NCBI RefSeq assembly: GCF_007164525.1
Contig: NZ_AP019791.1
Coordinates: 607,501 to 671,500 of the forward strand
DNA length: 64,000 bases
Direction of reading: 5' to 3'
Source of the DNA: Rubrobacter xylanophilus
GTDB taxonomy: Bacteria; Actinomycetota; Rubrobacteria; Rubrobacterales; Rubrobacteraceae
Positions 25,921 through 34,741 of this stretch are shown in pieces. A model generated the notes under the pieces. That model searched no databases, was not told where the DNA came from, and saw nothing but the letters and a program-made list of their open reading frames with translations. The position numbers and the translations under genes were made by a program. Every line of letters begins with the position of its first letter. Position 1 is the stretch's first letter.

Positions 25921-27197
25921 GCCACCGGCGTCCCAAGGGCACCTACGACGTCTACCCGGGAGACCCCTCCCGGCAGGAACCGCACGAGCGCCCCGACCTC
26001 TGGGATCGCCTCTACGACGCTGTGCGCGACCTCTTCCGACGCTACGGGTACGCCGAGGTCAGGACCCCGGTCTTCGAGGAGGCCGAGCTCTTCGTCCGGA
26101 GCACCGGGGAGACCTCGGACATCGTGCGCAAGGAGATGTTCGTCTTCCGGGACAAGGGGGGCAGAGAGCTCGCCCTGCGCCCGGAGGGCACCGCCGGGGT
26201 GGTGCGCGCCTACGTGGAGCACGGCCTGTACAAGCTCGCCCAGCCGGTGAAGATGTGGTACTTCGGGCCGATGTTCCGCCACGAGCGCCAGCAGAAGGGC
26301 CGCTACCGGCAGCACACCCAGATAGGGGCCGAGGTGCTCGGCTCCGACGACCCGCTCGTCGACGTGGAGGTCATAGCGCTGCTCTACGCGATCCACCGCT
26401 CCGCCGGGGTGCGCAAGGAGGTGATCCACCTGAACAACCTGGGGGACGTGGAGACCCGCCGGCGCTACGTCCCGGAGCTCCGGGCGTTCCTGGAGCGGCA
26501 CCGCTCGGAGCTGGACCCGGACTCGGTGGCCCGGATAGAGACGAACCCCCTCAGGACCTTCGACTCGAAGGATCCGAACACCCGGGCCGTCCTGCAGGAG
26601 GCCCCCCTGATCGGGGAGTACCTGAGCGAGGAGGCCTCGGCGTATCTGAAGGCCGTGCGGGAGGGGCTCGAAGCCCTCGGCATCCCCCACGTCCTCGACG
26701 AGCGGCTGGTACGGGGGCTGGACTACTACACCTCGACGGTCTTCGAGGCCAAGAGCCCGGTCCTCGGGGCGCAGGACACCGTCGGGGCGGGGGGACGCTA
26801 CAACCGGCTGGTGGAGGAGCTGGGCGGGCCGGACATGCCGGGGATAGGCTTCGGGACGGGGGTGGAGCGCATCCTCCTCGCCGCCGAGGCCGGAGGCGGA
26901 GAGAGCGCCCTGGACGCTTTCTTCGTGACCCTGACCCCCGAGGCCCGGCTTCCGGCGCTGCGGCTGGCCGAGGCGCTGCGGGCGGAGGGGCTCTCCTGCG
27001 AGCTGGACTACGCGGGCCGCAGCCCGAAGGGGCAGTTTCGGCAGGCCGACCGCGCGGGGGCCTCCTACGCGGTGGTGCTGGGTGAGGAGGAACTCTCGGG
27101 GGGGTTCTGCACCGTGCGCGACATGGAGAGCGGCGAGGAACGGCGGGTCTCCGTTGCGGAGGGGCCGGAGGAGCTGCTGCGGGCCGTAGCCGGGTAG
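25917..27197 (+). CDS. hisS: Histidyl-tRNA synthetase
   Basis: This class II synthetase (426 residues) shows RPKGTYDVYPGD at the N-terminus, motif 2 in FGPMFRHERQQKGRYRQ, the histidine-specific signatures RGLDYYTSTVFE and GAGGRYNRLVEELGG, and motif 3 in GIGFGTGVERILL. The anticodon-binding domain follows. The ATG overlaps the stop of the MBL gene. The start 96 nt upstream in the same frame is rejected because it would lie entirely within the preceding gene. Confidence 0.98.
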   Translation: MSHRRPKGTYDVYPGDPSRQEPHERPDLWDRLYDAVRDLFRRYGYAEVRTPVFEEAELFVRSTGETSDIVRKEMFVFRDKGGRELALRPEGTAGVVRAYVEHGLYKLAQPVKMWYFGPMFRHERQQKGRYRQHTQIGAEVLGSDDPLVDVEVIALLYAIHRSAGVRKEVIHLNNLGDVETRRRYVPELRAFLERHRSELDPDSVARIETNPLRTFDSKDPNTRAVLQEAPLIGEYLSEEASAYLKAVREGLEALGIPHVLDERLVRGLDYYTSTVFEAKSPVLGAQDTVGAGGRYNRLVEELGGPDMPGIGFGTGVERILLAAEAGGGESALDAFFVTLTPEARLPALRLAEALRAEGLSCELDYAGRSPKGQFRQADRAGASYAVVLGEEELSGGFCTVRDMESGEERRVSVAEGPEELLRAVAG

Positions 27198-27198
27198 G

Positions 27199-27939
27199 AT
27201 GGGACAGGCGGAGATCCCGCAGGAGCTCGCCGGCGCCTTGCGGAGCGCCCACGCGGTTGCCGCCCTCACCGGCTCCGGGGTCTCCGCGGAGAGCGGGGTG
27301 CCCACCTTTCGCGACGCCCAGACTGGCCTGTGGGAGCGCTTCGATCCGCAGGAGCTGGCCACGCCGGAGGCTTTCTCGCGTGACCCGAAGCTGGTCTGGG
27401 AGTGGTACTCCTGGCGGCGCGGGCTGGTCGCGCGGGCGGAGCCGAACCCCGCCCACAGGACGCTGGCGGAGCTAGAGCGGCGCGTGCCGCGCTTCACCCT
27501 CATCACCCAGAACGTGGACGGACTGCACCGGCGGGCCGGGAGCGAGAACGTGATCGAGCTGCACGGCAACATCCTGCGCACGGTGTGTTCCGCCGAGCGG
27601 ATCCCCCGGGAGCCCGGGGAGGGTTCCCCGCCGCGCTGCCCGCACTGCGGCGCCCCGCTGCGTCCGGACGTGGTCTGGTTCGGGGAGGCGCTTCCGCCGG
27701 GGGCCCTGGAGGAGGCCTCCGAGGCGGCCCGTGGCTGCGAGCTGTTTCTGTGCGTCGGCACCTCGGGCCTGGTCTACCCGGCGGCCGGGCTGCCCCGCGA
27801 AGCGTCCGAAGCCGGAGCGCTGCTCGTGGAGATAAACCCGGAGCGGACACCCCTCACCCCCCTCGCAGACTTCGTGCTGTGCGGCCGGGCCGGGGAGGTG
27901 CTCCCGGCGCTGTTCACGGCGGCCTTCCCCGGGGGCTAG
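27199..27939 (+). CDS. Sirtuin NAD-dependent deacylase (CobB-type)
   Basis: The 246-residue protein has the NAD-binding motifs ALTGSGVSAESGVPTFRD and TQNVDGLHRRAG, the catalytic His122 in ELHGN and the FGE motif. Y70 and R73 (WEWYSWRR) match the Tyr/Arg pair that lets SIRT5 and CobB remove succinyl or malonyl groups. The zinc site is incomplete: C130 is followed by S-A-E (E133 in place of cysteine), while C147 and C150 remain. It starts one base after hisS. Substrates are unknown. Confidence 0.9.
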   Translation: MGQAEIPQELAGALRSAHAVAALTGSGVSAESGVPTFRDAQTGLWERFDPQELATPEAFSRDPKLVWEWYSWRRGLVARAEPNPAHRTLAELERRVPRFTLITQNVDGLHRRAGSENVIELHGNILRTVCSAERIPREPGEGSPPRCPHCGAPLRPDVVWFGEALPPGALEEASEAARGCELFLCVGTSGLVYPAAGLPREASEAGALLVEINPERTPLTPLADFVLCGRAGEVLPALFTAAFPGG

Positions 27940-28653
27940 CGGCGGGGGAGCTTGCGTCACCGGGGCTTCGAGGTTCTAAAGGGCGGTGAAGACGATTCCC
28001 CGGCGCGCCTTCGTGGCGTTATCGTCGCTTCGATCCTGCTGAACGCCCGGGAAGGCGCGATGCTCGAGACGGCAGGAAGCGTAACTCTCGCTGCGGGGAG
28101 GCTCCCGATGCCTTCGGGGCGCTCTCCGTGGGCGTCTTCGCGGTGGAGCAGCTCTCAGGGTGTGGGCGTGCGCCGCCGGTGAGGGGACTCCCACCCGGTG
28201 TGGGGGAGGGTGCGCTCCGCGCTTACCCCGCTCGCCCTCGTGAACCCCTCGCCATCTTGACCTTCTACTTCTCGTCCCTCTTCGCCGCCGACCTGCGCTC
28301 CCTGCGGCTGTCGTGGCGGATGATCCGCCGGCGGTGCGAGGAGCTCCTGATCTCACTGACCGCGGGCGCGGCGCTGCTCGTCCAGCTCCGGGCCTTCTCC
28401 AGCCCCCGGCAGTGATGTGGTGGGCGGTGCAGGGACCCGGATTGCGGTCGTGTACGCCCGCTCTGCAAACTGCTCGCCGGGGTCCCACCCTCGGTTGGGT
28501 AATGTTCGCCCTGCCGGCGGGCGTCCCTCTGGACGGCCTGCCGGGGGGAGTCCGAACGGTTGGAGACGTCGGGTCGCCTGCGCGACGAGCGGCCTCCGGC
28601 GTGATATCTTCACCAGGAACGGTTCTTCTTTCCAGATGAGGGAGGACGGCTGG
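27940..28653. other. 700-bp region without a recognisable gene
   Basis: Open frames exist on both strands but none has a credible ribosome site plus family similarity. The best plus-strand frame (28128-28415) ends in a basic, hydrophobic segment (FYFSSLFAADL, then RMIRRRCEELLISL). Minus-strand frames are Arg/Pro/Ser-rich GC artefacts. A stem CTCCCAC/GTGGGGGAG occurs near 28188-28208 without a T-run. At the right end, TATCTT (28605-28610) is a plausible -10 for the next gene. I see no tRNA, riboswitch or mobile-element signature. Confidence 0.5.
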
Positions 28654-29349
28654 ATGAAGGTGAAGATGCTGGATCACATAGCGCTCTACATGAACGACCG
28701 CGACGCCGCCGCGGACCTCCTGCTCTCCGGCCTCGGTTTCCACGTGATCGACCGCACCGACCGCTACACCCTCGTCGGTGCCGGGGGGCGCCTGGGGAAG
28801 CTGACGCTCTTCGACGCCCCGGAGGGGAGGACCTCGGCCCCGGGGGTCCTGGAGCGCATAGAGATCCGGGTCTCCGACCCGGAGGCCGCCGCCGGGCGGC
28901 TCCCCGCGGGGACCGACCCCGAGCTGCGCGACGGGGCGGTGCACTTCACCGGCCCGGAGGGGCTGCGGTTCGCGCTCGTCCGCGGCGAGGGGGAGTTCGC
29001 GGAGTACGACCTCGCCGGCGCCGTCCTGCGCTCGGGAGATCCCGACGGATCGGCCCGGGGCTTCGTCGAGATGGGCTTCTCCTCCGCCGGGGAGCCTGCG
29101 GCGGTCGAGGCGGGCGGCTACCGGCTGCGCCTGACGGGGCCGGCCCCGGAGCGGCCGGAGTGCGACCAGCTCTACCACCTCGGCTGCCTGGTGGACTCCG
29201 CGGAGCAGCATCGTAAGGAGGCGAAGGAGAAGGGCCTCGAGATACAGGACTGGGTCGAGGGCCCGAACACCCTGGCGGTCTTCGTCCGCGGCCCCGAGGA
29301 CGTGAGCGTAGAGTACGTGGAGCACAAGCCCACCTTCTCCCTGGTCTAG
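28654..29349 (+). CDS. VOC-superfamily protein (two modules)
   Basis: This 231-residue protein has two glyoxalase/bleomycin-resistance-like halves. The first opens MLDHIALYMNDRDAAADLLLSGLGF. The second has QLYHLGCLVDS and ends DVSVEYVEHKP. Candidate metal ligands are the His in DHIALY, the His in YHLGCL and the final Glu in VEYVEH. The reaction is unknown. ATG 28654 is chosen because GAGGGAGG is 8 nt upstream. The frame stays open further upstream without similarity. The following flavoprotein starts 14 nt after its stop. Confidence 0.8.
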   Translation: MKVKMLDHIALYMNDRDAAADLLLSGLGFHVIDRTDRYTLVGAGGRLGKLTLFDAPEGRTSAPGVLERIEIRVSDPEAAAGRLPAGTDPELRDGAVHFTGPEGLRFALVRGEGEFAEYDLAGAVLRSGDPDGSARGFVEMGFSSAGEPAAVEAGGYRLRLTGPAPERPECDQLYHLGCLVDSAEQHRKEAKEKGLEIQDWVEGPNTLAVFVRGPEDVSVEYVEHKPTFSLV

Positions 29350-29363
29350 GAGCCGCTCTCTAC

Positions 29364-30680
29364 ATGCGGCTCCTGGTCGCCGGCGGTGGTCTGGGCGGGC
29401 TCGTCGCCGCCGCGCGGGCTCTTGAGCTCGGGGCCGCGGTCACCCTCCTGGAGAAGGGGGACCACCCTGGGGGCTCCTTCGTCTACTCCAGCGGCTACGT
29501 CTGGTCCTACAGGGATCTTCCGACCTTCCGCCGGGAGGCGCCCGGCGGGGACCCCGCCCTGCAGGCGCTCGTGCTGGAGCGGCTGCAGGACGCGATCGGG
29601 TGGCTGGAGGCGCGGGGAGGGGTGCTCCTCTCCCGGGAGACCGGCAACCCCCTGACCTTCGGGGCCCGCTTCGACCCGGAACCGACCGCCGCCGCGCTCA
29701 CCGACCGGGTGGAATCCGGCGGCGGCCAGCTGCTCCTGCGGCACGCCCTGCGGAGGCTGCTGCGCGACGGGCGTGTCCGCGGAGCCCTTGTGGAGTGGGA
29801 AGGCGGTCGGGGCGAGGAGGCGGCCGACGCCGTCGTCCTCGCCACCGGGGGCTTCGCCGCCAACCCCGAGCTCGTCCAGAGGTACGTACTCCACGGCCCG
29901 GGCCGGCTGCTGTTGCGGGCTCACCCTTGGAGCACCGGCGACGGCTTTCTCGCCGCGCTTGCGGCCGGGGCCCGGCCCAGCACCGGCCTCGACGAGTTCT
30001 ACGGCCGCAACCTTCCGGCCCCGCCGGCCCGCTTCGGGCCCAAGCTCTTCGTGGAGGTCTCGCAGCTCTACGGGCGGTACGCCGTGGCGGTCAACCTGGA
30101 GGGCGTCCGCTACGCCGACGAGGCCGCCGACTGGTCCGAGACGGCGCTCGTCCGGGCCACCGCCCACCAGCCCCGCCAGAGGGCCTGGTACCTGCTGGAC
30201 GCGGCGGCGTTGCGGCGGCGCGTCCGGGAGCGGAGCGTGGGGGAGATGGTCGAGACCGCCCGCCGGGTCGGGGGGACCGTCCTGCGGGCCGGGAGCCTCG
30301 AGGAGCTCGCCGGCCTCCTCGGGGAGCGCGGGCTCCCCGAGGAGCGGCTCCTGCGGACACTGCACGGCTACAACGCGGCGGCCGCGGCGGGCCGGGCGGC
30401 GGAGCTCAGGCCCCCGCGCAGCGGCGAGGCGCCGGTTCTGAAGGAGCCGCCCTTCACCGCGGTCGAGGTTGCCCCGTCCATAACCCACACCATAGGCGGC
30501 CTCGCCGTGGACGAGGGAGGACGGGTTCTGGAGGACGGCGGAAGGCCCGTAAGGGGGTTGTACGCCGCCGGGGTCGAGGTGGGCGGGATCGCGACGGGCG
30601 GGTACGCCAGCGGGCTCGCCGCGGCGCTCGTCCTCGGCCTGGTGAGCGCCGAGACCGCCGTCGCAGAGGGGCCGGCCTAG
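29364..30680 (+). CDS. FAD-dependent oxidoreductase (fumarate reductase flavoprotein-like)
   Basis: This is a 438-residue FAD_binding_2-type protein. The N-terminal dinucleotide motif GGGLGGLVAAARALE and the acidic ribose ligand (TLLEKGDHPGGS) bind FAD. AVVLATGGFAANPEL and the C-terminal GLYAAGVEVGGIATGGYASGLAAA are family blocks. It resembles soluble fumarate reductase or 3-ketosteroid-dehydrogenase-like enzymes, but the substrate is unknown. It lies in an operon with the VOC protein. Its stop overlaps that of the convergent GCS2 gene by 4 nt. Confidence 0.85.
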   Translation: MRLLVAGGGLGGLVAAARALELGAAVTLLEKGDHPGGSFVYSSGYVWSYRDLPTFRREAPGGDPALQALVLERLQDAIGWLEARGGVLLSRETGNPLTFGARFDPEPTAAALTDRVESGGGQLLLRHALRRLLRDGRVRGALVEWEGGRGEEAADAVVLATGGFAANPELVQRYVLHGPGRLLLRAHPWSTGDGFLAALAAGARPSTGLDEFYGRNLPAPPARFGPKLFVEVSQLYGRYAVAVNLEGVRYADEAADWSETALVRATAHQPRQRAWYLLDAAALRRRVRERSVGEMVETARRVGGTVLRAGSLEELAGLLGERGLPEERLLRTLHGYNAAAAAGRAAELRPPRSGEAPVLKEPPFTAVEVAPSITHTIGGLAVDEGGRVLEDGGRPVRGLYAAGVEVGGIATGGYASGLAAALVLGLVSAETAVAEGPA

Positions 30681-31777
30681 AGGGTAGGGGCGGTCTTCTC
30701 GGCGAGGTAGTCCACCACGCTCTTCAGCGACCCCTCCCTCTCCAGGAACGCCCGCTGGCGTTCGGCGCCGGTGCCGGAGCGGGAGATCTCCAGCACCCCC
30801 TCCAGCTCGGCCTCGCATCCCAGCTCGCCGGCCACCGGTCGCAGGGCGGTCACCAGCTCCTCCGCGGCCCTGCGGGCCGGGACGGTCCGCTCGCCGCGGA
30901 AGTCGTAGAGTTCGGCCTCCAGGCCGTAGCGGGTCGCACGCCACTTGTTCTCCTCGGTGAGCAGCGGGTCTTCGGGTTCGAACTCCTCCGCGGCGGCGGC
31001 CAGGCACTGGGCGAGGGCGGCGAGCGCCACGGTGCGGCCGGGGTCCGTCTGGGCGTCTGGGGCGCGCAGCTCCACGGTGCCCAGCTTCGGGTGGGGTCTC
31101 ACGTCCCACCAGCAGAAGGTGTAGTCCCGGATGCTCCCGGCCCGTACCAGCCGATCCACGTGGGCCTCGAATTCCTCCCAGGAGCCGAAACGGGGCGGCA
31201 GACCGGAGCGGGGGATGAGGCCGAAGACCTTCGCGCGGACCGAGGCCAGCCGGGTGTCGCGGCCCTCCCAGAACGGAGAGTTCGCCGCGAGCGCTATGAA
31301 CAGCGGCACGTGCCGGGCCAGCGCCGAGACCGCCCGCACCGCCCGCTCGCCGTCCGGCACCGCGACGTGCACGTGCAGGCCGTAGATCGCCTGCATCCTC
31401 GCCGGCCAGCCCATCTCCTCGTCCACCTTCCGGTAGCGGGGCTTGCCGGTGATGGGCTGCTCGGCCGCCGGGCTGAAGGGGTGAGCCCCGGCGGAGACGA
31501 GCCGGGCGCCGGACTCCTCGGCGAGCCTCCGCACCCGGGCCCGCAGCCCGGGCAGGGCCCGGGCGAGCTCCGCGACCGAGGCGTAGACCGGGGTGCGCAC
31601 CTCCAGGCACGAGGCCGAGAGCTCCGAGGCCAGCGTGTCGTCCGGCAGATCCCCTGCACCGGCCGCCAGCAGCCGCTCTATGGCCGGGGTCAGCTCCCGC
31701 GTGCGGGGATCGGTCAGCTGGAACTCCTCCTCTATCCCCACGGTGTATGGGGGCGAGGCTCCAAAGCTGGTCTGCAC
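30677..31777 (-). CDS. Glutamate-cysteine ligase type 2 (GCS2/YbdK-like) carboxylate-amine ligase
   Basis: This GCS2-family enzyme (366 residues) has the family N-terminus VGIEEEFQLTDP, the GLHVHVAVPDGE block, and NKWRATRYGLEAEL, all typical of YbdK-like ligases. The family joins glutamate to amines such as cysteine. Whether this organism makes glutathione, mycothiol or another product cannot be read here. It starts at GTG with GGGAGG/AAAGG upstream, 28 nt after the aspS stop, so it is probably co-transcribed with aspS. Confidence 0.9.
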   Translation of the reverse strand: MQTSFGASPPYTVGIEEEFQLTDPRTRELTPAIERLLAAGAGDLPDDTLASELSASCLEVRTPVYASVAELARALPGLRARVRRLAEESGARLVSAGAHPFSPAAEQPITGKPRYRKVDEEMGWPARMQAIYGLHVHVAVPDGERAVRAVSALARHVPLFIALAANSPFWEGRDTRLASVRAKVFGLIPRSGLPPRFGSWEEFEAHVDRLVRAGSIRDYTFCWWDVRPHPKLGTVELRAPDAQTDPGRTVALAALAQCLAAAAEEFEPEDPLLTEENKWRATRYGLEAELYDFRGERTVPARRAAEELVTALRPVAGELGCEAELEGVLEISRSGTGAERQRAFLEREGSLKSVVDYLAEKTAPTL

Positions 31778-31805
31778 CCTTTCTGCGCCTCCCTGGTTTC
31801 TCTCT

Positions 31806-33617
31806 CTAAGGGGTCTTCCGATCCGGAGGGAGGCGCAGGCTTATGTGCAGCTCCTCGAGCTGCTCCTCGCTCACCGGGCTCGGGGCGTCCATCATCTCGT
31901 CGCGGGCGGCCTGGGTCTTCGGAAAGGCCATCACCTCCCGGATGTTCGGCTCGTCCCGCAGGAGCATCACCAGTCGGTCGATGCCGGGGGCTATCCCCCC
32001 GTGGGGCGGGGCCCCGTAGCGAAAGGCCCTGAGCAGCGTCCCGAACCTCCTCTCGGCCTCCTCTGCATCGATCCCGATGATCGAGAAGACCTTCTGCTGC
32101 AGGTCCGGGCGGTGGATCCTGATGCTCCCGGAGGCCAGCTCCACCCCGTTGGCCACCAGGTCGTAGAGCTGGCCCGTCACCGCGAGCGGGTCGGTGTCCA
32201 GGAGGGGTATGTCCTCCTCCCGCGGCATGGTGAACATGTGGTGCATCGGCTCTATGCGCCCCTCCTCCTCGTTGTACTCGAAGAGGGGGAAGTCCGTGAT
32301 CCAGCAGAACGCCAGCGCGTCGCGGTCGGCGAGCCCGAGCCGGTCGCGCAGGTGGAGCCGCAGGCGCCCCAGGCTCTCGAAGACCACCGGGTCGCGGTCG
32401 GCGACGAAGAACATCCAGTCCCCGGGCCGGGCGCCGAGCGCCTCCCGCAGCGCCGCCTGCTCCTCGGTCGAGAAGAACTTGGCCACGGGACCCTTGAGGC
32501 CGTTCTCCTCGACCCGGAGGTAGGCCAGCCCACGCGCCCCGCCCTCCCGGGCGATCTCGGTGAGTTCGTCCAGCTCCCGGCGGCTCAGGTTCCCGAGGCC
32601 GCCCGCGGCCAGCCCGCGCACCGAGCCCCCGGAATCGACGGCGTTGCGGAAGACCTTGAACTCCGAGGTGCGCGCCAGCTCCGAGACGTCCCGCAGCTCC
32701 AGACCGAAGCGGAGGTCCGGCTTGTCGCTCCCGAAGCGCTCCATCGCCTCCGCGTAGGTGAGGCGCGGGAACGGTTTGAAGAGCACCCGTTTCTCCGTCA
32801 GCCGCTCCACGATCTCCGTGTAGAGCACCTCGATGAGGTCGAGGATCTCCTCCTGCGTCGTGTAGCTCATCTCCAGGTCGAGCTGGGTGTGCTCCGGCTG
32901 CCGGTCGCCGCGCTGGTCCTCGTCGCGCAGCGCGCGGGCTATCTGGAAGTAGCGCTCGAAACCCGCGACCATCAAAAGCTGCTTGAACTGCTGCGGCGAC
33001 TGCGGCAGGGCGTAGAACTGTCCGGGGTAGAGCCGGGAGGGGACCAGGTAGTCCCGCGCCCCCTCGGGGGTGGACCTGGTGAGCAGCGGGGTCTCCACCT
33101 CCACGAAGTCCCGCTCGGCGAGGTAGCGGCGGATGTACTTCACGACCCTGTCGCGGAACAGGATGTTCTCCCGCATCCGCTCCCGCCGCAGGTCCAGATA
33201 CCGGTAGCGCAGGCGGGTCAGCTCGTCCACCGGACGCTCCCGGTCTATCTCGAAGGGCGGGGTCTCGGAGGCGTTGAGCACCCTGAGGGCGCTGGCCTCC
33301 ACCTCTATCTCGCCGGTGGGGAGCTCCGGGTTCTCGTTGCCCTCGGGGCGGCGGACGACCTCGCCATCCACCGAGATGGACCACTCCGGCCTGAGGCGCT
33401 CGGCCTCGGCGAAGGTTTCGCCGCGCTCCGGGTTGAAGGTGACCTGGGTTATCCCCCAGCGGTCCCGGAGGTCCACGAAGATCAGGCCGCCGTGGTCCCG
33501 GCGGCGGTGTACCCAGCCGGCGAGCCGCACCCGCTCCCCGACGTGGCTAGCGCGCAGCTCCCCGGCGGTGTGTGTCCTGTAGGGGTTGGTGGCGGTACGG
33601 TGCAAAGCTTCTCCCAT
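31806..33617 (-). CDS. aspS: Aspartyl-tRNA synthetase, predicted non-discriminating (Asp/Asn)
   Basis: This bacterial-type AspRS (603 residues) has an N-terminal OB anticodon domain (GWVHRRRDHGGLIF), motif 2 (RALRDEDQRGDRQPEH), the bacterial GAD insertion near residues 290-415 and motif 3 (GIAPGIDRLVMLL). His42 in RRRDHGG occupies the position where a His marks tRNA-Asp/Asn non-discriminating enzymes and a Leu marks discriminating ones. That predicts an indirect Asn-tRNA route through GatCAB. The ATG start has AAGGAG directly adjacent. TTG 33605 is an alternative with better spacing. Confidence 0.97.
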   Translation of the reverse strand: MGEALHRTATNPYRTHTAGELRASHVGERVRLAGWVHRRRDHGGLIFVDLRDRWGITQVTFNPERGETFAEAERLRPEWSISVDGEVVRRPEGNENPELPTGEIEVEASALRVLNASETPPFEIDRERPVDELTRLRYRYLDLRRERMRENILFRDRVVKYIRRYLAERDFVEVETPLLTRSTPEGARDYLVPSRLYPGQFYALPQSPQQFKQLLMVAGFERYFQIARALRDEDQRGDRQPEHTQLDLEMSYTTQEEILDLIEVLYTEIVERLTEKRVLFKPFPRLTYAEAMERFGSDKPDLRFGLELRDVSELARTSEFKVFRNAVDSGGSVRGLAAGGLGNLSRRELDELTEIAREGGARGLAYLRVEENGLKGPVAKFFSTEEQAALREALGARPGDWMFFVADRDPVVFESLGRLRLHLRDRLGLADRDALAFCWITDFPLFEYNEEEGRIEPMHHMFTMPREEDIPLLDTDPLAVTGQLYDLVANGVELASGSIRIHRPDLQQKVFSIIGIDAEEAERRFGTLLRAFRYGAPPHGGIAPGIDRLVMLLRDEPNIREVMAFPKTQAARDEMMDAPSPVSEEQLEELHISLRLPPDRKTP

Positions 33618-33691
33618 CTCCTTCTGCTGGCAGCTCCGACTCGTCTCTCTGGCCGCTTCGCCGCGGCCCGCCGTTGCGCCGCTTTTTCGTG

Positions 33692-33708
33692 CGTGCTAAG
33701 TTAGCACG
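33692..33708. repeat. 17-bp palindrome in the aspS/lipoprotein divergent region
   Basis: CGTGCTAA-G-TTAGCACG is a perfect inverted repeat about 75 nt upstream of aspS. TTCGTG just before it could also pair with CACGAA at its right end, giving two alternative registers. The minus-strand TAACTT within it resembles a -10 box for aspS. It is probably a promoter-overlapping operator. No protein partner can be named. Confidence 0.5.
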
Positions 33709-33779
33709 AAATCCCGGCCGGGGACGTCCCCGCTCACACGCCGGCGACCGCGAGGAGAGATTCTATCCGGAGAGACGGG

Positions 33780-34733
33780 CTGCGAAAGCTGATCGTCGTT
33801 TTGTCCGCGGTCTTTCTCCTGGTGTCTCCGTCTCTGGCCTGCGGCGGTGGGGAGCCGGCTACGCCCGGGGCGTCCACCACCTCCCCGGAAGGCGCTGTAC
33901 GGGGGGAGGAGGTCTCTGGGGGCGGCGGGGCGGAGGCCACGGAGCAGATCCCCTTTGCCTTGAACCTGCAGCAGCCCGTCCCCCCCGATTTCCGGGCGGC
34001 CTACCAGCGGCGGGCCCGGATCGCGGTGACCTTCTACGACACGGGACAGGATCCCTTCTACCCGCAGGGGCTGGAGGTGGACGCTCTGGTGCGCGGCTAC
34101 ATGGAGCGGCTGCGCGCCGAGTATCCGACGATAGAGTTCTTCTCCTACGACATCTCCGAGCCGGGGACGGCCCGGGTGAGCGAGGATCTGGATCCCGGTC
34201 AGTACGGGACCCTCGCCGCCCAGCTGGGGGTCGGATACACTCCGTGGGTGGCGACGCTGGCGCCCAGCGGGGACGCCTACGTCATCCTGAACGTCTTCCA
34301 GGGTTACACCCCCCAGCCGGTGCTCAGCCAGGCGCTCTTCGAGCTCAGCTCGGTGGAGGTGGAGGACAACACCAGCGACCTGGACGTGACGCTGGAGCGG
34401 GTGACGCTCACCCGGGCGGGCGGCGGCATCGAGTACTTCACGGTGCGCAACCGGGGATCGGAGCCGGTGCAGCTGCAGGGGTTCTCGCTGCGGGTGATGG
34501 ACCCGGAGACCGGGGAGGTGGGCCCGGACTCGCCGGGGGTGGTCGTAAACCAGCGGCTGACGCTGCAGCCGGGCGAGAGCGCCTCGCTGGGGAGGGGCCC
34601 GGAGGTGACGGACGGTGCGGGCCGGCCCGTCGACGGGACCTTCGAGGGCGGCCAGCGGCTCGAGCTCGCCCCCGGCGACCAGCTGGCGCTTCTGGACCCG
34701 GGCGGGGCGGTGGCCGCCACGACGACCGTCTGA
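33780..34733 (+). CDS. Lipoprotein with thioredoxin-like and lamin-tail-like domains, CTG start
   Basis: Starting at CTG 33780 the protein (317 residues) has an ideal lipoprotein signal: MRKLIVVLSAVFLLVSPSLA followed by Cys21. No ATG, GTG or TTG upstream in frame gives a signal peptide. A low-complexity Gly/Glu linker (about 22-55) leads to a thioredoxin-like fold (IAVTFYDTGQDPF, VGYTPWVATLAPSG) without a CxxC, so it is not a redox enzyme. The C-terminal half (about 205-317) is a beta-rich lamin-tail-like domain (IEYFTVRNRGSEPVQLQGF). A weak TTCTAT -10 lies upstream. Confidence 0.75.
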   Translation: MRKLIVVLSAVFLLVSPSLACGGGEPATPGASTTSPEGAVRGEEVSGGGGAEATEQIPFALNLQQPVPPDFRAAYQRRARIAVTFYDTGQDPFYPQGLEVDALVRGYMERLRAEYPTIEFFSYDISEPGTARVSEDLDPGQYGTLAAQLGVGYTPWVATLAPSGDAYVILNVFQGYTPQPVLSQALFELSSVEVEDNTSDLDVTLERVTLTRAGGGIEYFTVRNRGSEPVQLQGFSLRVMDPETGEVGPDSPGVVVNQRLTLQPGESASLGRGPEVTDGAGRPVDGTFEGGQRLELAPGDQLALLDPGGAVAATTTV

Positions 34734-34741
34734 AAGCGCCG

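Noticed and set aside
28188-28208. Hairpin CTCCCAC/GTGGGGGAG as a terminator of the sirtuin operon
   Set aside because: Imperfect pairing, about 250 nt after the stop codon, and no T-run.
28417-28653. N-terminal extension of the VOC gene in the same open frame
   Set aside because: The extension has no similarity to VOC proteins, and GAGGGAGG plus ATG 28654 gives the canonical N-terminus.
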